Notes: generated by a model not told the origin, from the letters alone. Positions 28,199 through 37,821 are shown, numbered from the stretch's first letter. The stretch: DNA of 64,000 nucleotides from Bacteroidales bacterium (GCA_017447265.1 JAFSOA010000010.1:20975-84974), one strand, 5' to 3'. A program made the numbers and translations.

Positions 28199-30031
28199 AT
28201 GTCAAGTCGTTTCACCCTCCGCCGCTTCATGCTGGCCACCGTCTTTCTGGCGCTGGTCACGGCGGGGTGTGTGGAACCATTTCATCCGTTCGGCCCCGGA
28301 GAAGGCGGCGCGGGCTATCTGCCCATCGAGGTCTACCTGCCCGACATACCGGCCAGGACCAAGGCGTCCGGGGGCTTGGTCACTTCCCGCGAGATGGAGT
28401 CGTCCCTGTACGACCTGCAGATATGGGCGTTTACCCACCAGGCGCCGAATGCGACAGCCAACGACTATGAAGGTGCCGTGGCTTACATGTGCCTGCCGGC
28501 CATCAGCAGCTCGGAGACCCTTACCGGTATCCTGACGGTCTCCCTGCGTATCCCGGACTACGTGATGTCCCGGCCCGATTCGCTGCTGAAGTTCGATTTC
28601 TACGTGCTGGGCAACGGCAGTTCCGTGGGCTTTGACCTGGCCAGCGAGGCGACGGCCCGGCTGACGCGCGGCGACCTCAAGAACAAGGTCTTCGGCGACA
28701 GCGACGGCAGCGGCTTCGGCGGCAGCATCGTGACGGCGGTGCCCGACGGCCGGATGGAAGGCCGTGGCAAGGGTCTTCCGATGACCAGTTTCTTCAACAA
28801 CGGCGGCGAAGGCTTCGATCTGTCGTTCCTGAAGTACGACTTCACGACCGACCAGATGACCTATGTCAAGAATCACCATGGCCATCCGTACGACGCGGAC
28901 GATCCCGATTTCCTGGCCCTGGGCCTGAGCAGCGGGCAGAAGAGCTACCTGCTGGGCCACTGCGTGGTGGCCGGTGTCTGGAACTGGTTCCGTCTTTCGC
29001 CTTCCGTCCAGCTGACCCGCGCGGTGAGCAAGCTGCGCTTCGTCTTCGCCAAGAGCCAGGGCATGACGGAAACCCAGATCACCTCGGTCGAACTCATCGA
29101 CTATACCGACGAGTCGGGCGTCATTCCGACCCAGAGCTACCTCTTTGCGCGCGAGGCGGAGCCGCTGAACGGCATCGCCCTGCCTGTCAGCAGCTATGAG
29201 CCTGTCACCATGGGCTCGGAGCGACTTCCGCTCCTGCTCGACGACGACATCAAGGAGGATCCCAACCCCGTTCGTCTGAGCGGTTCAAGCACCATCGTGG
29301 ACCCGTATTTCGGGCAGCCTTCCTCGATGAACGCGCAGCAGTACGACGCATTCCTGACCAACTGGATTGGCGACTCCACGAAGACGGAAAAACTGCTCTA
29401 TTTGCGGGAGACCGACAAGCCCATCAAGGGGCGGATTCACTACAAGCTCGGGGAATCGCGTGGGACCGCCACGTTCAACATGCTCGGCGTGGGGGCGGAA
29501 AACCTCTGCCGCAATTGCACCTGGACGGTGTTCGCCTATTATTCAAGCGACCCGCGCCGCCTCGAGGTGGAGACCTTTGTCCTGCCCTGGGACGACAAGG
29601 TGGGCGGCAGCACCGGTATCCTGGAATCCGTGAACGTAGATCAGGACGGCAAGCTCCTCGTGGATCCCAACACCGCGACAGTTGACCATTTCGTGGTGCA
29701 GGTGCCCTCCCTGCCCGACGCGGCCATCGCCCGCGTCGTCATCTACAGCCCGGAGGGCGGGCAGTTGCTCGTCAATCCCAAGGGCGACGCAGATGCCTTC
29801 GACATCCGGATTGTCGACAAGGACGGGAACAGCCCGGCCGGCGTCGACCAGATCAACCGCAACCGGGACGGCGGCAAGATGTATATCCGCGTGGCCCGCT
29901 CTTCCGATCCGGGCAAGGCGGTATCCGGCAAATCCATGCAACTGTCCTTCCGCATCAAGCTGCCCGGCGGGCGGATCATCAGCGCGGATTCGGAACTGAT
30001 TGACGATAACTACACCTTTGTGATACCCTAG
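28199..30031 (+). CDS. Accessory fimbrial lipoprotein, operon 1
   Basis: A 610-residue lipoprotein (RRFMLATVFLALVTAGC lipobox). The mature N-terminus VEPFHPFG and the LPDIPARTKASGG stretch, with basic residues before the first domain, are the form of fimbrillin-family subunits that need proteolytic activation. Conserved features shared with the gene at 41312 are SLYDLQIWAFTH, IPDYVMSRPDSLLKFDFYVLGNG, LLYLRETDKPIKGRIHY, and the C-terminal ISADSELIDDNYTFVIP. It sits where Porphyromonas operons encode minor shaft or tip subunits (FimC-E, Mfa3-5), but I cannot assign it to one of these. The start is ATG 28199, 14 bases after the anchor gene. Confidence 0.75.
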   Translation: MSSRFTLRRFMLATVFLALVTAGCVEPFHPFGPGEGGAGYLPIEVYLPDIPARTKASGGLVTSREMESSLYDLQIWAFTHQAPNATANDYEGAVAYMCLPAISSSETLTGILTVSLRIPDYVMSRPDSLLKFDFYVLGNGSSVGFDLASEATARLTRGDLKNKVFGDSDGSGFGGSIVTAVPDGRMEGRGKGLPMTSFFNNGGEGFDLSFLKYDFTTDQMTYVKNHHGHPYDADDPDFLALGLSSGQKSYLLGHCVVAGVWNWFRLSPSVQLTRAVSKLRFVFAKSQGMTETQITSVELIDYTDESGVIPTQSYLFAREAEPLNGIALPVSSYEPVTMGSERLPLLLDDDIKEDPNPVRLSGSSTIVDPYFGQPSSMNAQQYDAFLTNWIGDSTKTEKLLYLRETDKPIKGRIHYKLGESRGTATFNMLGVGAENLCRNCTWTVFAYYSSDPRRLEVETFVLPWDDKVGGSTGILESVNVDQDGKLLVDPNTATVDHFVVQVPSLPDAAIARVVIYSPEGGQLLVNPKGDADAFDIRIVDKDGNSPAGVDQINRNRDGGKMYIRVARSSDPGKAVSGKSMQLSFRIKLPGGRIISADSELIDDNYTFVIP

Positions 30032-30033
30032 TC

Positions 30034-32616
30034 ATGAAGAAAAGGATCTTCCATAGTCTGATCGGTCTGGTCGCCTGCCTGCTGTGCGGCTGTGTCGAGC
30101 CTGTGCTGCCCGACACGGGCCGCGGCATCGCGCTGACCGTCGTCTGCGAAGATCCTGTCCGGACGAAGGCGCCGGTGTCGGGTGTGGACAATTACAACGA
30201 AAACCTCATCTCCTGGGTGGACTTCTTCTTCTATCCCGGTGAGAACCCCACGGGTCCGGCGGTGCTGCACAGCCGCGTCACGTCGGGCGAGCGCTCCGAG
30301 GCGGAATTCAAGATCAAGATCTCCCAGGGAGACGCTTACCGCCTGTTCCCGCTTTCCCCCGATACGCGCAAGGCGACGGTCCTGGCCGTGGTCAACTGCC
30401 CCCATACGCTGGTCGTGGACGAGAACGACCTCTCCGGCACGGACCTGGCCACCCTGTATGCCGAAGTGATCGAGAGTGATTTCACCGCTCCCGCCAATCA
30501 CAAGCAGACGCATTTCATGATGAGCGGCACGACGGTGCTGGACCTCAGTCCGGAAGGCCGTGAGACGGAACTGGTCACTTCGGGACGCCTCGATGTCAGG
30601 CGCTACGCCGGCAAACTGACCGTGTCGGTCCATCTGGTCGATACCGTCACCCTCAATACCTACGAGAAGTGGCATCCGATGCTCGAAGAGATGGAGGTCT
30701 ATCTGGAGAACGGCGTCAAGACGGTGAAACTGTCGGGCAAGGACGACGCCCCGCATTATTTCAGCTTCTCGAACAACCGCAAGCGTTTTGCCTACAGGGA
30801 TCCGCAGACCGATTCGGTGGATATCTTCTTCCTGCCGACCACGATCGGCGACAAGCTGTACTACAACACCTATCCGATGTACATGTATCCGCAGTCGTGG
30901 GAGGAAGGCTCCGACGACCGGGCGGCCGGCCTGTGTGAGCCGGACCTGAAAGTGATCGTTCCGTGGTACTGCGACCCGGACGATGAGCACGGCGTGGTCT
31001 CCAACCAGAAGCAATGCTATTACAAAGTGTTGATGCCCGAAAACTTCCAGTCGGAGTTCCGGAGAAACTACTGGTATCACCTCGACATCGATATCGAGAT
31101 CCTGGGTGCGCTGAGCGGGGAGAATGCCGTCCCCATTTCCTCCGGGTCCTGCTTCATCGTGCCCTGGCAGAACCAGTCACAGGCCATCAGCCACGAGTCC
31201 AGCGTCGGCAAGGCCCGCTACCTGTCGGTGAACCGCGACTCGCTCCTGCTGCAGAATGTCAACAGCGTGCGCATCCCGTATCTCACGAGCCATCCGGCCG
31301 TCATCAAGCCGGGCTCCATCCGCATGACGCGGCCGTACTATGGCGAGAAGACCTCGGGAAAACTGGGTGACGGCACGATCAGGCAGGTCACGGCCGACGG
31401 TGACATCTATCCGAAGGGTTCCTATTACCTCGACTATGACGGCGCGCCTTTCTTCAACAGCAAGGAGGACATCCAGCAGACCTCGACCGTTGTCCTGACG
31501 CACCCGCTCAACAATGACTATACGGACCCGGCCTTCGACTACTCGCCGTATACCATTTCCTTCACCCTGGTCCACGAAGACAAGCAGGACGGCGGCAGCA
31601 TCGAGCGCCCGGTCGTGATCGTGCAGTATCCGGGCATCTATATCGACCGGCATACGAACTCCGACGCCAGCACGGTCGGCGGCACGACGCCGGTCTATAC
31701 TTCGACGCAGCATTACAACCTGCCCTCCGTCTACTGGGGCTATACCTTTGTGGACGGTGCCTATAAACCCGACGATGCCGAAGGAACGAAGTTCACCTTC
31801 TATCCGGGCAAGCAGCAGGCCCGCAAGAGCAACGGGTCCAGCGATCCCTACAATCGCCTGACGGACGATAACGACAAGAAGGACTTTCAATGGCGCACCG
31901 TCTGGTATACGGGTGGCAGCCCCGACCTCTACCAGATCCACATCACAGTGCTCGACAACAGCGATTTCAGTATCGGCGACCCGCGCATGAGCACGATCGA
32001 CAACCTGGACTATTCCTATAATGAGGATCATTCGGTGGCGGACTCCAGGCTCGGCAGCCGCGGCGGCTTTGCCGTCGCCTCGTCCCTCCATCCGGAAGAT
32101 GACGGTCAACAGACGCGCGAGCTCCGCTATTACCACCCGACGGATGCTTCCCACCGCACGCTCAACATGCTGGCGCCCAGTTACCGGGTCTCGTCGAAGT
32201 TCAGCGGCGTGGAATACGGCAAGATCGATCTCGAGCATGCCCGCTACCGCTGTGCGTCCTTCCAGGAAGACGGTTTCCCGGCCGGACGCTGGCGCCTGCC
32301 CACCCGCGGCGAAGTCCGCTTCATCGCCCAGCTGTCGGCCAACGGCATCTTCACCGTCCTTTTCAACAACAACGACACCTACTGGTCGGCCAACGGCGCC
32401 ATCAGGATTTCAGGGCACACCGTCGTGGATTCTTCCGAACCGACAGCCTTGCTGCGCTGCGTGTACGACACCTGGTACTGGGGCGAAGACCAGAAAGAAT
32501 ACGATGACTGGCGCAGGAAGGATCCCGAATGGCTCGCCTTGCCGGACGGCGACGAGCCCTACCAGAAAAACAAGGAATTACGCAATAAATTCGTATGGGG
32601 GGACCGACCGCGATGA
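30034..32616 (+). CDS. Large accessory fimbrial lipoprotein with probable lectin/FGE-like C-terminal domain, operon 1
   Basis: An 860-residue lipoprotein (SLIGLVACLLCGC). The N-terminal third is fimbrillin-like (ALTVVCEDPVRTKAPVSG, then ENLISWVDFFFYP). The middle is beta-rich, with internal YDAYSPYTI-like strands. The C-terminal ~150 residues have the look of the sulfatase-modifying-factor/C-type-lectin-like fold used in bacterial lectins: ARYRCASFQEDGFPAGRWRL, PTRGEVRFIAQL, NDTYWSANGAI, LLRCVYDTWYWGED. The end FVWGDRPR is kept exactly in the operon 2 copy. It starts two bases after the previous stop and overlaps the next gene by ATGA, so translation is probably coupled. A tip-adhesin role is inferred; the fold needs structural confirmation. 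Confidence 0.72.
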   Translation: MKKRIFHSLIGLVACLLCGCVEPVLPDTGRGIALTVVCEDPVRTKAPVSGVDNYNENLISWVDFFFYPGENPTGPAVLHSRVTSGERSEAEFKIKISQGDAYRLFPLSPDTRKATVLAVVNCPHTLVVDENDLSGTDLATLYAEVIESDFTAPANHKQTHFMMSGTTVLDLSPEGRETELVTSGRLDVRRYAGKLTVSVHLVDTVTLNTYEKWHPMLEEMEVYLENGVKTVKLSGKDDAPHYFSFSNNRKRFAYRDPQTDSVDIFFLPTTIGDKLYYNTYPMYMYPQSWEEGSDDRAAGLCEPDLKVIVPWYCDPDDEHGVVSNQKQCYYKVLMPENFQSEFRRNYWYHLDIDIEILGALSGENAVPISSGSCFIVPWQNQSQAISHESSVGKARYLSVNRDSLLLQNVNSVRIPYLTSHPAVIKPGSIRMTRPYYGEKTSGKLGDGTIRQVTADGDIYPKGSYYLDYDGAPFFNSKEDIQQTSTVVLTHPLNNDYTDPAFDYSPYTISFTLVHEDKQDGGSIERPVVIVQYPGIYIDRHTNSDASTVGGTTPVYTSTQHYNLPSVYWGYTFVDGAYKPDDAEGTKFTFYPGKQQARKSNGSSDPYNRLTDDNDKKDFQWRTVWYTGGSPDLYQIHITVLDNSDFSIGDPRMSTIDNLDYSYNEDHSVADSRLGSRGGFAVASSLHPEDDGQQTRELRYYHPTDASHRTLNMLAPSYRVSSKFSGVEYGKIDLEHARYRCASFQEDGFPAGRWRLPTRGEVRFIAQLSANGIFTVLFNNNDTYWSANGAIRISGHTVVDSSEPTALLRCVYDTWYWGEDQKEYDDWRRKDPEWLALPDGDEPYQKNKELRNKFVWGDRPR

Positions 32617-35600
32617 GACGATGCTTCTATATCTGGCTGGCCTTCGTGGCCCTGTTCTCCGTCCTGGCCTGCATGCGTGAGCTGCAGCCCGTTCCGGAGG
32701 TCGTGGACGAGCCGTTCCCGGAAGGGGAGCCTGTGACGCTTTCCTTCTCGCTCCCGGCCGAAGCCCCGACCAAGGCGCTGGAGGAAAACGGGGTGCTGAA
32801 GACCCTGCATATCGCCGTTTTCGGCAGTTCCGGCTATCTGAAGGAATATGTGAAGGCAGTGGACCAGGGTCCCGGAACGCCCATCACGTATACGGATCCG
32901 TATGGCTATACCCGGGAAAACGTACCGGTCCGCAACTTCTCCGTGACGCTGACCCTTTCCGAGAAGCCGCGTATCCTGCACTTCATCGGCAACGGGCCGA
33001 AAACCCTGCCCTTCGACGCCGACACCACCATCCTGTCGACCCTGATGTCCGAATCGGGACAGGAGGGCTTCTGGCAGGTGAAACGGGTGAACAGCATCGA
33101 CGCGAAGAAGGAGAACGGCCATTATGTCAAGGACGCCGACGGGAACTACATCGCGGACGACGCCATCGTGAACAACCTGACCCATGTGCCGTTGATCCGC
33201 AACTGGTCGAAGATTTCCATTGTCGCCGACCCGGAATCCGGCTTCACGCCCAAGAGCTTCGCGGTGGTGAATGTCCCGGACAAGGGTACCATCGCCCCGA
33301 TGTACCGGATCCAGGGCTCCCTGGGGCAGGACTCCCTGGTGTTTGTCGAGCACTACGACACGCTGTCGTTCGCCAGCCTGGAGCGGAAGGGCTATCCGGC
33401 CAGCCTGCCGGGCGACGCTCACTTTGTCCGTACGGTGCCCACGAAGCAGGACTTTGTGAACTGTACCAACGGGGTGGTCGCCTATCAAAACGGCCTGGGT
33501 GCCGGCTATCTCTATGAGCGTCCCATCCCGTCCGACGAGATCGAACCGACTTTCATCATCGCGTACGGAACCTTTGCGGAAGACGGAAAAGACTACTTTT
33601 ATCGCATCGACTTGGCCGACAAGGACGGATACTATGCGGTCTACCGGAATTTCTGGTATCGGATCGATATCCAGAAGATCGAATCGGTCGGCCACCTGAC
33701 ACCCGAGGCGGCGGCCAAGTCGTCGGGCGGCGCCAATGTCTCCTCCGACGTCGTCACCAGCCAGCTGGGCGACATCTCCGACGGCGTGGCGCGCCTGGTG
33801 GTGCAGCCCTGGATGACCCAGACTTTCCCCAGCCGGCAGACCGACAACCAGCTCCTGCATGCCAAGTTCTTTGCGGATCTCGCTTCGGCCGAGCCGGTCA
33901 TGGACCCCGCCGCGGTGACGGTCGAAGTGCTGGAGATGAAAGACGACCCGCTGGATACCGTCATCACGTCGTGCAGCATCGGCCCCGCATCGGACGGAGA
34001 AGGAACGGAAAAAGGCTGGCGGACCATCACTTTCTCCACCTCGGATCCCGACGACCAGAAGATACGGACGCAATATCTCCGGGTTACCGCCCATTATAGC
34101 CAGGCGGGTGTGCCCAAGACCCTCTATCGGGATGTCGAAATCACCCTCCTGCCGCTTCAGGACATGGAGGTCTCCTGTGCGAAGGGAACCCTGAAGCGCG
34201 GCATCGGACAGGAGCAGACGCTGTATATCACCCTCCCTGACGGCCTGCTCGAATCGATGTTCCCGCTGAATTTCACCATCGAGGCGGAAAACCTGTCCCT
34301 GATGCCCAAGGTGGGTTCCAACCTCCCCGTCATTGCAGGCATGAGCATTTCCGACGACGGCGAGCGGAAAGGGGAGCAGTCCTTCTATTTCGCCTGGACG
34401 CTTTCGTGGGACGATTACCAGGCGGTGGCGCCGGTCCAGTCCCCGATCAATGACGAACAGTTCTTCCGGACTTTCAGCTGCGATTTCGTAACGACCCGGG
34501 CCCTGAGCGCCACGACCATCTGGGTGGGCAACGAATTCTTCCACAAGGCCAAGACCTCTTTCACCAACAGCGATCTGTCGAACCTGCCGTACTTCTATGT
34601 GGAAGCGGCCGACATCAATGGCTGCACCGTCTCCATCGACCAGAACGGCCTGCAGTACCAGGTCGACAACGACGGCTGGATCAACTATACGGCGAAGGAC
34701 CTGATTCCGTTGGATGAAGGGCAGAAACTGTACATCAGGGCTGGTTCCGCCGCGGCGCCTGTCACCAACTGGAGCGGTGCCAACAAGTTCAACTGCACGG
34801 GTACTTTCAACCTGGGCGGTAATCTCGCCTCGCTGGTGATCGGCGAGGATTATGCGCAGGGAGCCGACCTGAGTTCCCTGGCCCCGGGCTGGACTTTCGC
34901 CAACCTGTTCCAGAAGGAGGCGGGCCTGCTGAAAGCTTCCGCCCTGGAGCTTCCCATGACAACGATGAGTGCGAACGGATTCCAGAGCCTGTTCGAGGGC
35001 TGTGTGAACATGAAGGAGCCGCCGGCCCTGCCGGCTGCCACGCTGGCGTCGTACTGCTACCGCTATATGTTCAAGGGCTGTACTTCGCTGCGGACTGCGC
35101 CCGTCCTGCCCGCCCGTACGCTCGCGCAGAACTGCTACGAACAGATGTTCCACAGCTGTATCAGCCTGACCGTTGCTCCTACCCTGCCAGCAGAGAAACT
35201 GGTGAATAACTGCTACATCAACATGTTCAACAGTTGCACGAATCTTGGCGAGATCTCCATGATGGCCACCGATGTCTCTGCAAGCAACTGTCTGTCCAAC
35301 TGGGTGACGGGTGTGCCGGCGAGCGGCACGTTCTACCGGAACCCGAAGATGCTTGAAAGCGGCTACAAGCGTGGCAACAGCGGTGTCCCCGCCAGCTGGG
35401 AACTCCTGCCCTGGGACGAGTTCCGCCTTGAAGTCGCGTCGCCCGGCTCCGTGTCCTATTCCGCTTCGGACTTGCTTTATTCCCTGAACTGGGGCGAATG
35501 GGAGGAGTACACGGCCAATGTAGCGATCAGCCTGGCCGTCGGCGACAACGTCCGCTTCATGAGTTCGGCGCCGGTGACGCGGGCTTGCGAAGGCAGCTTC

Positions 35601-36836
35601 GCCTCGACGACCCATTTTACCGCGGCCGGCAACATCATGAGCCTGGTGGCGGGGGAACATTACCGGACGGAGACCAGCGTGCCGGATGAGGGCTTCAGGG
35701 CCTTGTTCTCCGGCAATACCCACCTGACGTCCGTCGCCGCACTGGACCTCCCCGCCCGGAACCTGGGCGTTGCCTGCTATGCGGAAATGTTCAAGAACTG
35801 CACCGGCCTGACCGCTGCACCGGCCCTGCCCGCCACGACCCTGTCCCGGGAGAGCTACAAGGAAATGTTCGCGGGCTGTTCGAACCTGTCCATGGTCCTG
35901 TGCGACGCGGTCGACATCTCCGCGGCCAACTGCACGCAGGACTGGCTGCAGGGCGTGAAGGGCACGGGCCTGCTGGCCGGCAACCATTACGAAACAGCCT
36001 GGACAAAAGGCAGCGCTTCCGGCGTGCCCGTGGGATGGGAAGCCAGCAACTATTTCTTCGTGAAAGCGATGGAGGAAGGCGCCAGCGTGAAGCTGGCCCG
36101 GAATTGCAGCATCTCGTACAACGGCCTCGACTGGGTGTCGTATACGTCCAATACGAACGTGAGCCTCGAAGTGGGCAAGCCCGTGTATTTCAAGTCTGGT
36201 TCTGCGGCCTCGAAGACTCCGAACTGGAACTCGTCTCAAGGCGCTCGCGCTCTGACCGTGGCGGGCGCGTATGTGGAAGTGGGCGGCAACCTCGCTTCGC
36301 TGGTCGCCGGCGATGACTTTGTCGTGGAGGGCCCGGGATTGCGGGGATATATATTTGTCAATTTCTGCTTGAACAACGGTTTCCTCCGCGAGGCGACCCA
36401 CCTGGAATTCCCGATGCTGACCTGTGAGGAGGGCTGCTACAAATCCTTCTTCGACGGTTGCAAGAATCTGCTGCACGGACCGGAAATCCTGCAGGCCACG
36501 ACACTGGCCAAGACCTGCTACCGGAATTTCTTCTATAACTGCTCCTCCTTGGAGCGAGGTCCAGTCTTGCCTGCCACAACCATCGTCGCAGAGTGTTATC
36601 AGCGTATGTTCTGGGGCTGCACCTCGCTGACCTGGGTCAAGATGATGGGTACCAATTACATCCAGAGTGCCTTCAAGTCCAACAACGACGGCTGGATGCA
36701 GAACGTCCCGAGCGGGGACGACGCTGTCAGCAAGGGCTGCGTCTTCGTCATGAACGCCCATGCGCCGGCCAATCTGCTTCCTCGCGATAAGTTCGGTATT
36801 CCGGAAGGCTGGACCATTCAAACCGCTACCCCTTGA
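32613..36836 (+). CDS. Giant BspA-type LRR fimbrial tip lipoprotein, operon 1
   Basis: A 1407-residue lipoprotein (MRRCFYIWLAFVALFSVLAC). Residues about 30-640 are fimbrillin-like beta domains (APTKALEENGVLKTLHIAVFG, GSSGYLKEYVKA, then RLVVQPWMTQTF). Three modules follow, starting near residues 659, 935 and 1146. Each has a ~90-residue beta-domain ((Y/F)FYVEA, ISYNGLDWVSYT type, GGNLASLVxGxxF) and then LRRs of the BspA/Treponema kind with CYxxMFxxCTSL cores (CYRYMFKGCTSL, CYEQMFHSCISL, CYQRMFWGCTSL). Modules close with a SGVPxxWE- or GIPEGW-type cap. BspA-type LRRs bind fibronectin, fibrinogen or mucin-like ligands in other species. The start overlaps the preceding stop by ATGA. A terminator follows. 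Confidence 0.85.
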   Translation: MRRCFYIWLAFVALFSVLACMRELQPVPEVVDEPFPEGEPVTLSFSLPAEAPTKALEENGVLKTLHIAVFGSSGYLKEYVKAVDQGPGTPITYTDPYGYTRENVPVRNFSVTLTLSEKPRILHFIGNGPKTLPFDADTTILSTLMSESGQEGFWQVKRVNSIDAKKENGHYVKDADGNYIADDAIVNNLTHVPLIRNWSKISIVADPESGFTPKSFAVVNVPDKGTIAPMYRIQGSLGQDSLVFVEHYDTLSFASLERKGYPASLPGDAHFVRTVPTKQDFVNCTNGVVAYQNGLGAGYLYERPIPSDEIEPTFIIAYGTFAEDGKDYFYRIDLADKDGYYAVYRNFWYRIDIQKIESVGHLTPEAAAKSSGGANVSSDVVTSQLGDISDGVARLVVQPWMTQTFPSRQTDNQLLHAKFFADLASAEPVMDPAAVTVEVLEMKDDPLDTVITSCSIGPASDGEGTEKGWRTITFSTSDPDDQKIRTQYLRVTAHYSQAGVPKTLYRDVEITLLPLQDMEVSCAKGTLKRGIGQEQTLYITLPDGLLESMFPLNFTIEAENLSLMPKVGSNLPVIAGMSISDDGERKGEQSFYFAWTLSWDDYQAVAPVQSPINDEQFFRTFSCDFVTTRALSATTIWVGNEFFHKAKTSFTNSDLSNLPYFYVEAADINGCTVSIDQNGLQYQVDNDGWINYTAKDLIPLDEGQKLYIRAGSAAAPVTNWSGANKFNCTGTFNLGGNLASLVIGEDYAQGADLSSLAPGWTFANLFQKEAGLLKASALELPMTTMSANGFQSLFEGCVNMKEPPALPAATLASYCYRYMFKGCTSLRTAPVLPARTLAQNCYEQMFHSCISLTVAPTLPAEKLVNNCYINMFNSCTNLGEISMMATDVSASNCLSNWVTGVPASGTFYRNPKMLESGYKRGNSGVPASWELLPWDEFRLEVASPGSVSYSASDLLYSLNWGEWEEYTANVAISLAVGDNVRFMSSAPVTRACEGSFASTTHFTAAGNIMSLVAGEHYRTETSVPDEGFRALFSGNTHLTSVAALDLPARNLGVACYAEMFKNCTGLTAAPALPATTLSRESYKEMFAGCSNLSMVLCDAVDISAANCTQDWLQGVKGTGLLAGNHYETAWTKGSASGVPVGWEASNYFFVKAMEEGASVKLARNCSISYNGLDWVSYTSNTNVSLEVGKPVYFKSGSAASKTPNWNSSQGARALTVAGAYVEVGGNLASLVAGDDFVVEGPGLRGYIFVNFCLNNGFLREATHLEFPMLTCEEGCYKSFFDGCKNLLHGPEILQATTLAKTCYRNFFYNCSSLERGPVLPATTIVAECYQRMFWGCTSLTWVKMMGTNYIQSAFKSNNDGWMQNVPSGDDAVSKGCVFVMNAHAPANLLPRDKFGIPEGWTIQTATP

Positions 36837-36871
36837 TTCCTCGCGGTGAAGAATCATTGTAAATAGCTGTG

Positions 36872-36906
36872 AAACAGGCCGTCTAGTGATAGATGGCCTG
36901 TTTTTT
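36872..36906 (+). terminator. Terminator of fimbrial operon 1
   Basis: AAACAGGCC and GGCCTGTTT arms (36872-36880, 36895-36903), extended by GTCT/AGAT pairs, with a T6 run at 36901-36906. Confidence 0.85.
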
Positions 36907-36908
36907 CC

Positions 36909-36918
36909 GGGGGGGGGG
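36909..36918 (+). repeat. Homopolymeric G10 tract upstream of fimbrial operon 2
   Basis: Ten consecutive G residues directly after the operon 1 terminator and 46 bases before the -7 box of operon 2. Tracts of this length are prone to slippage. It may be a phase-variation site or a sequencing error hotspot. Confidence 0.8.
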
Positions 36919-36964
36919 TGGGTAATTTGTGATATTTTTCGGGCCAATTGTAGGGGTTTTTCTG

Positions 36965-36972
36965 TAACTTTG
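36965..36972 (+). promoter_or_regulatory. -7 box of fimbrial operon 2
   Basis: TAACTTTG, 33 bases before the ATG, matching the spacing in operon 1 (32 bases). No TTTG lies at the usual -33 distance; the upstream DNA is GGGCCAATTGTAGGGG. An ATACTAG motif follows the box in both operons. Confidence 0.7.
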
Positions 36973-37005
36973 CGGGTTAGTAATACTAGTACTCATAAGT
37001 GAGGA

Positions 37006-37785
37006 ATGAGCAGATTGCCCCTCAGATCGACGACGAGTGTTCGTAAAGTATTGAAAGTGGCGATTTTAGGATTCTTCTTCTTAGGAATCGCTACGACGTA
37101 TTCGTTCGCCCAGGATGCCCCCGCGCCCCGGGCGGACGACGTGTTGGCCCAGGTCCTCGACACACTGACCCGGAGCGGACAGGCTACGGGCGTCATCCGT
37201 CACCAGGAACCGGCCATCGTCTATCGTCCGCACAATCCGGCAGCGGTCTTCTCGATCCGCAACAACCTGGCCTACGACGCCACGGGGACCATGAACCTCA
37301 GCGTTGAATTCGCGCTGGGCCGTCATGCAAGCCTCGGCGGCACTTTCGGCTTGAAGCCCTGGGACCGCTTCTTCTTCTGGGACCATGATGAGGCCCTGGT
37401 CAAAAAGTGGAGGCACCTGTCCGTCGTGCCGGAATTCCGCTACTACCTCAGCGAAGTGAGCCGCGGCCATTTCTTCGGTGCGAACCTGCTCTGGCTGCAC
37501 TACAATGCGGCGGGCCTCAATTTCCCCTGGGGCATTTATCCGGCGGTCCGGGACCAGCGCCTGCAGGGCGACCTGCTGGGCGGCGGCCTCTTCTATGGCT
37601 ATGCCTTCCCGCTGGGCCGTCACTGGCGCATCGAAGGCCTGCTGGGCGTGGCGGGCGGCCGCTACGCCGACGACACGTTCCGCTGCGAGCACTGCGGCCA
37701 GTCGACCGGCTCCCGCCGCGGAGGCGCCCTCCTGCCGAACCTGGGGGTGAACATCGTGTATACCTTCCATAAAAAGAATCAATAA
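37006..37785 (+). CDS. DUF3575-like outer-membrane protein of fimbrial operon 2
   Basis: A 259-residue paralogue of the product at 23947. The signal region is KVLKVAILGFFFLGIATTYSFAQD. The linker differs from copy 1, but the barrel core NPAAVFSIRNN...NAAGL is identical for 95 residues. The terminal part then diverges slightly (YPAVRDQRLQGDLLGG, CEHC in place of CESC, closing LLPNLGVNIVYTF). Synonymous differences are frequent, so the identity is kept by selection and not by recent copying. It is separated by 36 bases from the fimbrillin gene, with the same AACACATCCATTACACC leader as copy 1. Confidence 0.82.
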   Translation: MSRLPLRSTTSVRKVLKVAILGFFFLGIATTYSFAQDAPAPRADDVLAQVLDTLTRSGQATGVIRHQEPAIVYRPHNPAAVFSIRNNLAYDATGTMNLSVEFALGRHASLGGTFGLKPWDRFFFWDHDEALVKKWRHLSVVPEFRYYLSEVSRGHFFGANLLWLHYNAAGLNFPWGIYPAVRDQRLQGDLLGGGLFYGYAFPLGRHWRIEGLLGVAGGRYADDTFRCEHCGQSTGSRRGGALLPNLGVNIVYTFHKKNQ

Positions 37786-37821
37786 CAAGAAATCAATATC
37801 AATCAACACATCCATTACACC

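Larger units (their letters stand above)
23883..36906 (+). repeat. Fimbrial operon, tandem copy 1 (six genes)
   Basis: The genes run barrel, fimbrillin, anchor, accessory lipoprotein, large lipoprotein, LRR lipoprotein, from a promoter at 23883-23914 to a terminator at 36872-36906. Intergenic gaps are 32, 9, 14 and 2 bases and a 4-base overlap. The same genes in the same order with similar sizes and near-identical gap structure recur at 36965-50110. Confidence 0.92.

Noticed and set aside
34600-36640. CRISPR-like or simple DNA repeat in the LRR genes
   Set aside because: The periodic pattern is at the protein level (CYxxMFxxC units) with diverged DNA between units; no direct DNA repeats with spacers occur.
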